A stretch of 64,000 bases of DNA from Symbiodinium natans. Lineage: Eukaryota > Sar > Dinophyceae > Suessiales > Symbiodiniaceae. Made by a program: the position numbers and the translations under genes. The stretch is from positions 374,001 to 438,000 of the forward strand of contig CAJNDS010000202.1 of the NCBI GenBank assembly GCA_905221605.1, given 5' to 3'. The notes beneath the pieces are model-generated. The model did no database searches. It worked only from the letters and a program-made list of their open reading frames with translations, and was not told the origin of the DNA. Within the stretch, counting starts at the first letter, position 1. Each line of letters opens with the position of its first letter. Positions 50,821-58,875 of this stretch are shown here, piece after piece.

Positions 50821-51565
50821 GAACTTTCGTACTTTCAGGTTCGGAGGCGAGGAAGACCGCGCAAGGTGAGGTTTTGAGGCATTCTGAAAACTGTTTGGAA
50901 TATTTGATGTTTAGATTTGAGGTTTGGCTTAGATTATTGGCTAGTTGGCTTGTTGCTTGGAAGTGTTTTGTTAACCTTTAGCCTTGATCCTGGGGTTGGG
51001 TCCTTGGACCCAAGCCCAACACTCGACTTTGGGTTCTGGTCCACTGTAGTTGGGGTAGAAGGGCCCTACGCCATTTCATGGGGTTGTGGTCTAGGAGGTA
51101 GGGGTACATTCTGCCAGGGGACGTTGTTTCTCTTCAGAGCTGACCCCATGGCCTTCCGCTATAGGGAAAGTAGTTCTATTGATTCTGACCTCGTGGTACA
51201 CTTTCTGAAGAAACAGCTGAAAATTTATCAAACATTCGAGGGTGCTGTGAGCACTCTAACCCTCAGCTGAATCCTTGTCTGCGGGCCTCTTGGGGCAACC
51301 CTGCACCCTGGCAGAAAGGCTGTAACGTTGAGAGGCTTAGCAGTCAAAGCACCCCGCCCCCCCCCCCCCCCCCCGAACAGGAACTCCCCAGCAAAATACA
51401 ACTGATCCTAAACCATAGAACAAAACAACTAAACCTTTCAGGGACTCCCTGGACGCCCCAATATTATTATGTAAAACAAAGTGTTGCCCAACACTTTTGC
51501 GGGGGTTTAGCTGGGGTTTAGCTGGGGTTGAGGAGGTTCAGGGACTCCAACAGCCCTTGCCTGGC

Positions 51566-51589
51566 CTGCTTCTTCACCTCCATGCGAGC
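51566..51589 (-). CDS. unknown gene exon (24 bp or longer)
   Basis: Encodes ARMEVKKQ, with open frame continuing ARQGLLESLN to about 51540. The acceptor is CTCCAG before GCTCG; the donor is AAGCAG before GCCAGG. Confidence 0.55.
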
Positions 51590-51999
51590 CTGGAGTGGAG
51601 GGGCAGGGGGGTGGGTGGCTTGCAGCTGCGGGGGTTTAGGATTTAGGGCTTGTGGTTTAGGGTGGAGAGTTCTGATGGCACCCTGAGGCTCTCACGCCCC
51701 TGCAGCCTGAGGCAGCATGGTCTTCGGGTCCCGAAAGCGCCTAGCATAAGTTCCATACCCCTCAGAGAACCCTAAACCCTAAACCCTAAACCCCCTAAAC
51801 CCGAAAACCCGAAAACCCTAAACTCTTTTTACAAGCAGGACTGCGCAGCTGCCGGGAAATGCAGGCCCACACAACCAGCACCACAGTTCCCTAAACCCTA
51901 AATCCTAAACCCTAAACCCTACCCCTAAACCCTAAACCCTAAAGCCCTAAGCATCCCTGGAGCCCTCTGCCGGCATCATTTTGGTAGCAGAATCCTCGC

Positions 52000-52029
52000 C
52001 TTCAGCTCCTGCTCCATGCTTTCACCCAC
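52000..52029 (-). CDS. unknown gene exon (30 bp)
   Basis: Encodes VGESMEQELK. The acceptor is GTGCCAG before GTGGG; the donor is CTGAAG before GCGAGG. In phase with the next exon. Confidence 0.6.
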
Positions 52030-52545
52030 CTGGCACTTGCTATGTAGGGTCTTCTAGGTTTAGGGGTTAGGGTTTAGGGTTTAGGGTTTCGGGTTTAGGG
52101 GGCGTGGGGGCAGCTTGAGGTTCGCGATTCCCACAGTGCAAAGGTGCACGAATTGCTTCTTAAGGGGCCCTACCATATGCTATCCTAAGGGGCTTAGGGT
52201 TTCAGGGTTGGGGGCCGCTTCCGTCCCCCTGATATATAGTGGCCTGAATAATTAGAACAGGGTTTCGGGGGTTACTATAGTATGATTACAAAGGGATCAT
52301 ATGGGAATATTAGTAATTATTCCGACCCCTGCAGTGGTTATCTCTGCCTCCTTCAGGTCCACCGCCTGCGTGTTGGACTCCTGCCATCGGCCGCGGCACT
52401 CACAACCGATCCTGGAACCCGATTAACAATCCCTTCTAGGGTTTAGGGTTTAGGGTTTAGGGTTCGGGCTTGTCGCTGCCCTTGAAGGCTCCATGTCTGA
52501 CCCCGGTTATCCTGCAACAGCTGCACGACAGGTGTCAGGATTTCG

Positions 52546-52646
52546 CCGAATGCTGGGCGAGGGGCGTCTGTGCTTCAGCTGCTTCAGGGTGGAGGGAGGC
52601 ATGTGGGTGACCAGCTCTTCAAATTTGATGGTCCCGCGTGGGTACC
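52546..52646 (-). CDS. unknown gene exon
   Basis: Encodes YPRGTIKFEELVTHMPPS, then TLKQLKHRRPSPSIRR. The acceptor is TTCAG before GGTAC; the 3' edge is uncertain. Family not recognised. Confidence 0.55.
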
Positions 52647-53049
52647 CTGAATATGTGAAACCCTAAACCCTTAACCCCTAGTTAAACCCAACACGTGGAC
52701 CAGAATTCAGACAGCAGCGACACTCGCAAGCAACCCAAAGACTGACTCCAAATTCTCTTGATCCCTTGATTAAGGTCTCTCTCGCTCTCTCTCTGCTCGA
52801 TTAAGGTATGATTCCTTAGACTCAAGACGGAGCCTCGCATTCCTGCAGGGGAATTCTAGGACGTACAAGTCGCGGAATGAAACGCAAACTTCCAAACCCC
52901 TTCCACTCTTCTTCCTGTCAAAGGCATATGGATCTATAGATACATTTCTCAGACTAACTCGTATACGGGCAAAAACTATTCAAGCCGCGCTAAGTTCCAG
53001 ATCTGTTGGGCTGGGAAAAAACTCTGCGTGGATTGGTGGATGGTGGTGG

Positions 53050-53278
53050 CCTTCGTTCAAACATTTGCTGCTTTGCCGAAACCCTATCCTAAGTTGCAGC
53101 ACCTCAAGACATTCCGCTGTTCTCACACCTTCAATTCTGGCCTCTATGGCACTCCTGCGCTCGCGCATGCTACTTCAACCTATTTCCGATGGCCTCCTCG
53201 GCAGACCTCACTTCGTTGCGGAGCAGGTCGCTCTGTCGCAAGAGCCTTACCGGCTTGCGGCACGCGCACAGGACCTAA
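53050..53278 (-). CDS. coding-like coiled-coil segments, gene unknown
   Basis: Two minus frames, LLRNEVRSAEEAIGNRLK and then, after a stop, RERRSAIEARIEGVRTAE. They probably represent two exons or a decayed coding region at the start of the 43-53 kb series. Confidence 0.5.
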
Positions 53279-53589
53279 ACGCATGTAATAATTGGGATGT
53301 TCCCCCGCATACTATGTAACCCAAAAAGCTGTGGAAGACTAGCGGATTGGAATGATGGGTGTCTCAGTGGCCATTGTGGCGACGTGTTTCAGGCTTTGGA
53401 GGCTCAATCCTTCCACGCCATTAAAGTCCCTTGAGGCTTTATAGGGTTTGTTAGGGGTTTAGGGTGTAAGGGCTTTAAGGGCCTTAAAGGCTTCCGCCAA
53501 GACAGCAGGTCCGCAGCGGACAAAGCCCGTTTGTGTGGGGGGGGGGGGGGGGAATGCCGAAGAAGGCGTCGTAACACTCAAAGCAACCT

Positions 53590-53668
53590 CCCTAAACCCT
53601 AAACCCTAAACCCTAAACCCTAAACCCTAAACCCTAAACCCCAAACCCTAAACCCTAAACCCTAAACC
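53590..53668 (-). repeat. CCCTAAA array
   Basis: About eleven units. Paired with a TTTAGGG array of opposite orientation at 53766-53826 around a short coding-like stretch. Confidence 0.97.
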
Positions 53669-53940
53669 CGCCTTTCCTTGCATCTGGACTCCAGCAACCC
53701 TTTGCAACAGGGCTTGCGGGCGAGACAGCCTCAAGCAACCCCAAGCCTTTGAAACTCTTGACACCAAGGGTTTAGGGTTTAGGGTTTAGGGTTTAGGGTT
53801 TAGGGTTTAGGGTTTAGGGTTTAGGGTACCCTGCGTTGTGGGCTTTCTTTCTCTTTCTTCTCGCATCCAACACCCTCAGCGGCTGTTTATATGAACAAAA
53901 AGAATTTGTGCCCAATAGCCCAAGCCACCTTCCTCTTGTC

Positions 53941-54018
53941 ATGGAAGTAATAGGGAGTATTCTTATCTTTCTTGTTTTCTTTTTTTTTTGGGGGGGGGGG
54001 GGTTCTTAAGCAAATGGC
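53941..54018. mobile_element. family D element D6
   Basis: TAATAGGGAGTATTCTTATC ... T10-G13, then TTCTTAAGCAAATGG. It mirrors the C-A run of D2. Confidence 0.75.
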
Positions 54019-54110
54019 AGTTTACTGGGGTAGCTTTGGGGGCCCGATGAGAATTTAAATGTTATGGCTGCTGCTCGGCGTTCGAACTTGATGCTTCAGA
54101 AGAGATGAAG

Positions 54111-54206
54111 CTACACTCCCCCTTAGAACCTTAATAAAAAAACAACATTCTTAATATCCTCTTGGATTCTATAGAAACCAAAAAAATTCCCAAGGGGGAT
54201 ATAGGA
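54111..54206. mobile_element. family F element F2
   Basis: CTACACTCCCCCTTAGAACC ... AATTCCCAAGGGGGATATAG. Confidence 0.8.
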
Positions 54207-54447
54207 AGATGTTAAGTCTGAACGTCTGTTTGGGCTTAGGGCTGAGGATTTCGGGTTTTGAGCCCGGGCTCAGGCACCCTGTAAACATGGCGAAGCCCTG
54301 CCAGCACTAAACACCAAATAGAGCGTAACCCTAAACCCTAAACCCTAAACCCCAAACCCTAAGCGCTGGGCTCAGGATCTGCTTTGGGCCAGGATTGAGA
54401 AGCAGCCCCCAACAAAGCAGCGTGTAAGTGGGTAGTTTCCTAAACTA

Positions 54448-54546
54448 GGGTTTAGGGTTTAGGGTTTAGGGTTTAGGGTTTAGGGTTTAGGGTTTAGGGT
54501 TTAGGGTTTAGGGTTTGGGGTTCAGGGTTTGGGGTTTAGGGTTTAG
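54448..54546 (+). repeat. TTTAGGG array
   Basis: About fourteen units, downstream of the FNIP gene. Confidence 0.97.
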
Positions 54547-54847
54547 GCACCCACTATAAGGCGGCACCCTTTGAAAAAGGTACCCAAAAAAGGGACCCTA
54601 ATTTAGAGAACAACCCAAGTGCAGGGAAGCTGCCGGAGGCTGTTGAGGGTTCAGGGTAGAGGGCCAGTAGAGGGTTCCGAGGTTCAAGCTCCACAGGGCT
54701 TCTAGTTAAAAGGGTCGGGTTTAGGGTTCAGGGTTTTCAAGGGTTTAGGGTTTAGGGTTTAGGGTTTAGGGTTTAGGTTTTAGGGGCCAGGCAGGATCCC
54801 AGCTCAGGAGGCTTGAGATGAGAGGGACTCATTAGAAGGTTTGGGGT

Positions 54848-55390
54848 TTAGAAGACAGGTGGCATTCGCTTTGCTTTCCACTGCAGGGCTCGCTGCTCGT
54901 TTCCACTGCAGGGCGCGCTGCTCGTTTTGAGACAACAGGTGTGAACAACAACACGTAAGCCCCCCATACCTTCAAAGCACACAAGTCCACTCGGCAAAGC
55001 CACATTATCCAGACACTGCTTGAAGTTTCCTGCGAAGCTCAAGGATTGCAAGCTGTCCGCCAAGGCCACATTCTCCAAACTCTGATTGAAGGACGATCCG
55101 AACGTCAAAGACTGCAAGCTGTCAGGCCAAGCCACATTCTCCAAGCTCTGGTTGAAGGACAATCCGAACGTCAAAGACTGCAAGCTGCCAGGCAAGGCCA
55201 CATTCTCCAAGCTCTGGTTAAAGTAATATCCAAATGTCAGGGACTGCAAGCTGACAGGCAACCTAACGTTCTCCAAACTCTGGTCGAAAGAACCGCCGAA
55301 GCTCAAGGACTGCAAACTGCCAGGCAAGGCCACATTTTCCAAACTCTGGTTGAACTCGTCTCCGAAGCTCAAGGACTGCAAGCTGCGCTC
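54848..55390 (-). CDS. FNIP gene exon 2, repeats after the frameshift
   Basis: Six further repeats in the next frame, the last divergent (FAGNFKQCLDNVALPSG). The tail VCFEGMGGLRVVVHTCC and beyond may be intron: GAAG before GTATGG at 54969 is a good donor. Downstream, a 21-bp word (CTCGTTTCCACTGCAGGGC region, 54880-54925) is duplicated. Confidence 0.75.
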   Translation of the reverse strand, partial: ERSLQSLSFGDEFNQSLENVALPGSLQSLSFGGSFDQSLENVRLPVSLQSLTFGYYFNQSLENVALPGSLQSLTFGLSFNQSLENVAWPDSLQSLTFGSSFNQSLENVALADSLQSLSFAGNFKQCLDNVALPSGLVCFEGMGGLRVVVHTCCLKTSSAPCSGNEQRALQWKAKRMPPVF

Positions 55391-57216
55391 TGGTTGAAGT
55401 CGTCTCCAAAGCTCAAGGACTGCAAGCTGCCGGGCAAAGCAACGTTCTCTAAACTGTGGTCAAAAGAACCGCCGAAGCTTAAAGACTGCAAGCTGCCAGG
55501 CAAGGCCACATTCTCCAGACTCTGATTAAAAGCGTCTCCGAAACTCAAGGATTGCAGGCTGCCAGGCAAGGCTACATTCGCCAAGCTCCGATTGAATTTG
55601 TCTCCGAAGCTCAAGGACTGCAGGTTGCCAGGGAAAGCCAGGTTTTCCAAACTCTGGTTGAATTCGTCTCCGAAGCTCAAGGATCGCAAGTTGCCAAGCC
55701 AAATCGAATTCTCCAAGCTCTGACTGAAAGAGCGCCCCAAGCTCAAGGACCGCAAGGTACCAGGCAAGGCCACGTTGTGCAAATTCTGGTTGAAGTTGTC
55801 TCCCAAAATCAAGGACTGCAAGCTGCTGGGCAAGGCCACGTTGTCCAAGCTCTGGTCAAAATGGAATCCGAAGGTCAAGGACTGCAGGCTGTCAGGCAAG
55901 GCCACACTCTCCAAACTCTGATTGAAAGCGCGTCCGAAGCTCAAGGACTGCAAGCTGTCAGGCCAAGCCACATTCTGCAAGCTCTGGTTGAAGGACAGTC
56001 CGAAGGTCAAGGACTGCAAGCTGCCCGGCAACGCGACATTCTCCAAGCTCTGATTGAATCTGTCTCCGAAGCTCAAGGACTGCAATGTTCCAGGCAAAGC
56101 CACATTCTCCAAGCTGTGATTGAAGCAGTTTCCGAAGCTCAAGGACTGCAAGCTGCCAGGCAAGGCCCCGTTGTGCAAACTGTGATTGAAAAAGTATCCG
56201 AAGCTTAAGGACTGCAAGCTGCAAGGCAAGGCCACGTTCATCAAACTCTGAGTGAATCTGAATCCGAAGGTCAATGACTGCAAGCTGTCAGGCAAAGCCA
56301 CATTCTCCAAACTCTGATTGAAGGAAGTACCGAAAGTCAAAGACTTCAAGCTGTCAGGCAAAGCCACATTCTCCAAACTCTGATTGAAGGAAGAACCGAA
56401 AGTTAAAGACTTCAAGCTGTCAGGCAAAGCCACCTTCTCCAAGCTTTGGTTGAAGAGATATCCAAAGGTCACGGACTGCAAGCTGGCAGGCAGAGCAACA
56501 TTTTCTAAACTCTGGTCGCCTAAGGTCAAGGACTGCAAAGCCTTTGGGAGATCCACATTCTCGAGACACCAGGCACCGTACAGCGTCAACGAAGAGATGG
56601 CGTCCTTGGCTTCTATGTCCATCGCGCTCAGGCGTTGGCCGTCCCAGGATCGGCAAAACGCAGCTGCTGCGTGCCCTGCACCAACCTAGGTTGGCTCCCT
56701 TAATCTCATTTTGAGCCAGATCTAAACAGGATCCTCTTGCGCTCGACCAACGAGGGAAAACATTACCAACACGCCAAGGACAACCTGTTGAACCACGTGC
56801 GTGATGACATCGCCCTGAAGTTGCTCCAACAACGGCTTGGAATCGTCCAGGGCATTGCCCCCAGCCGCCAGCACAAGCGTGCCGCCTGGCCGCAAGCCGA
56901 TCCTTCCTGCGACGCTCTGGCGCACGTCTTCCACGGTCATGTTGTCTTCAAAAGGAAGCTGCACTTCGGAACCGTCGAGACCCGAGACCGTCAACTGTCG
57001 GCCGACAGTAAGGCTATCAAGCTCGTCAAGGTGGACCATCCCTCCAGCTTGAGACACTCCACGAAGCATAGCCCGATACCCTTGTGCAAGGTCGGTCATG
57101 GGACCTTGCGCCTTCGGTTTGGGTGACTTTGAGGACGAAATGCGAACTGAAAGGATTCTGGTCCATGCACCTGAACAGTTTTTTTGTCTTTGTTTTCTGG
57201 GGTAGGGCACGGGCAC
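54848..57216 (-). CDS. ubiquitin-like + FNIP/LRR repeat protein gene, probably frameshifted
   Basis: Two exons. Exon 1 carries a ubiquitin-like fold; exon 2 is a tandem array of 22-residue repeats, consensus SLQSLSFG-x2-FNQSLENVALPG, very close to FNIP repeats known from amoebae and related to LRRs. Such repeat proteins usually bind other proteins. The two parts join in frame across a 99-bp GT-AG intron (56784-56686). About 24 repeats are present with a 66-bp DNA period. At about 55391 a 22-bp gap inside one repeat shifts the frame, so the last six repeats are out of frame with the first 18; this may be a real mutation or an assembly slip. It lies between the coiled-coil gene and the 43-53 kb exon series, all on one strand. 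Confidence 0.85.
55391..56685 (-). CDS. FNIP gene exon 2, in-frame repeats 1-18
   Basis: Begins VGAGHAAAAFCRSWDGQR, MDIEAKD, then degenerate repeat 1, a shortened repeat 2 (three residues missing) and regular repeats onward. The most variable positions are the two residues before F-N-Q (YL, SS, TS, FR, YF, NC, DR and others), as expected for a binding surface. The acceptor is AACCTAG before GTTGG. Confidence 0.88.
56785..57216 (-). CDS. FNIP gene exon 1: ubiquitin-like domain
   Basis: The ubiquitin-like domain is about residues 73-144 of this frame: RQLTVSGLDGSEVQLPF, then a helix with MTVEDVRQSVAGRIG, then TLVLAAGGNALDDSKPL and ITHVVQQ. The first ATG of the open frame is at 57216. The ATG at 57099 (MTDLAQGY) is equally plausible because the 39 residues before it are basic and low in structure. 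The donor is CAACAG before GTTGTC. Placing Ubl in front of repeats is common in dinoflagellate proteins (established knowledge). Confidence 0.82.
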
Positions 57217-57311
57217 AATGTTAGGCCTGCTAGGCTGGTGTTGTCCCTAGTGGGGCGCTTGTTTCGGAAGGTGCAAGCAGTTGGGCAGGGTGCCACCCTC
57301 GGCTCTACCCT

Positions 57312-57453
57312 ACTTAGAGGTTCATGGTACTTATTGACCAATTATAGCTGTACTTAGAACTCTACTTATAACCCTATTAGGGCACTTAAGGGGTTTATAA
57401 GTGGGCTATAAGTACAGTTATAAGTGGTAAAGAAGTACCATGAACCTCCAAGT
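57312..57453. mobile_element. family B element B4
   Basis: ACTTAGAGGTTCATGGTACT ... AGTACCATGAACCTCCAAGT, 142 bp, just upstream of the FNIP gene. Confidence 0.9.
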
Positions 57454-57474
57454 AGGCCCTAGGCCCTGCGCTCA

Positions 57475-57552
57475 GGGACTGCCGGCTGCCAAGCCATCGC
57501 ACATTCTCGGCACTCTTGTTAAAACCGTGCGCGAAGGTAAAGTCCCGCACCC
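57475..57552 (-). pseudogene. isolated degenerate FNIP repeat
   Basis: The minus frame VRDFTFAHGFNKSAENV then RWLGSRQSL is one diverged copy of the 22-residue repeat, upstream of the FNIP gene and separated from it by family-B element B4. It may be an exon of a second repeat gene or a relic. Confidence 0.55.
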
Positions 57553-57591
57553 TGAACCTTGAAACTCAGGAAGCCTAAACCTGGTTCATAG

Positions 57592-57684
57592 TTGGGATAG
57601 TAATAAAATTTTAAAATTTTATTCCTTATTGAGTTTAAGTACCCTTAAAAATGTAAAATGTTACCCCACTATGATAAAGAAACG
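57592..57684. mobile_element. family J element J2
   Basis: AGTTGGGATAGTAATAAAAT ... TACCCCACTATGATAAAGAA. Confidence 0.7.
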
Positions 57685-57859
57685 CCTGTTCTGACGCCCT
57701 AATGCCAACGCCACACTCCAATCTCCTAAACCTACCCCCCAGTTGACCTCGAACAAATCGCAACACCCCTCTGACTCTGTCAACACAACAAACGCTAAAG
57801 ATAAGCATTCTATAGGGGAGTAAGGGGTAATGGAAAGTAAAGACTATGTTCTTAAGGGG

Positions 57860-57908
57860 TACTATAATCCCTATTCAGGGCTATTTGTGTAAGGGGGAAC
57901 ATCCCAAC
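57860..57908. mobile_element. family A right-end fragment A7
   Basis: AATCCCTATTCAGGGCTAT ... AAGGGGGAACATCCCAA. The left end is not found. A further left-end fragment lies at 53292-53313. Confidence 0.6.
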
Positions 57909-58000
57909 CCTGAACCCTAAACCCCAAAACCCTAAACCCTAAACCCTAAATCCTAAACCCTATCAAGTAAGATGTTTTGGCAAATCTTCCTTCGTGACAG

Positions 58001-58060
58001 CTTAATTCGGCCACGGTGCTCGGTTTCCAACTCGGCGATGGCCTCTTGGCCCCTCTTGTC
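58001..58060 (-). CDS. coiled-coil gene, exon j
   Basis: Encodes DKRGQEAIAELETEHRGR, then IK. The acceptor is CAGCAG before GACAA; the 3' edge is uncertain. Confidence 0.75.
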
Positions 58061-58840
58061 CTGCTGCAGATGTTCGGGGTTTGGGGTTTTAGGGTTGATA
58101 GGGTTTATAGGGTTTATAGGGTTTTGGGGTTTTTAGGGTGTGGGGTTTAGGGTTTTCAGGGTTTTTAGGGTTGAGAGTTTGGGGTTTAGGATTAGGGTTT
58201 AGTATGAAAACTAGCCCACTTAGAGGTTCAGGGTACTTGGAACCCCAAGTCTAGCTGTACCTCCAAGTTGATCTTAAGGCCAACATTTGGAGCCATAGAT
58301 GTTGGTTGACATGTGGATAAACGTTCCGGTCACGGAGTTTGTCGATTCAGTCCGCGGACGTCGGCCAACAATTCGCCGAAGCTGCTGTGGTCAGTGCAGT
58401 TATCCTAGGGTTTCGGGTTTAGGGTTTGGGGTGGGGGGTTTGAGGCTGAAGCCACAGGGGGCTGAAGACCGGACCCTGCTTGGAAGCTCAGGGGTAGAGT
58501 TATAGGAGGAGTCATATGTAGGGTAAGTAGACTTCTAGCTGGTTCTACCCTTGTGCCATGCAGCATGCTATCACGGTATACAGGCCGGCAACCCCCTTAA
58601 ATCCAACAGCCCAAAGCCCCTGAGCTTCAGGAAATCAACCCTAGACCAGGCTCTGAGCCTGCACCGTGGAGACCGTCTTTTTCTACAGTTTAAGATACCT
58701 CAGCACCATTGAGGCACCCTAAACCCTAAACCCTAAAACCCTAAAACCCTAAAACCCTAAAACCCTAAAACCCTAAAACCCTAAACCCTGAAACCCTGAA
58801 CCCTAAACCCTAAACCCTAGACGGGGTACTTGAAGATTTG

Positions 58841-58875
<35 letters not shown>

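Noticed and set aside
55046-56689. Plus-strand frames over the FNIP array (QGLQAARQGHIL-type repeats)
   Set aside because: They are the antisense of the 66-bp repeat. The minus frame has the recognisable FNIP pattern and a Ubl exon in phase.
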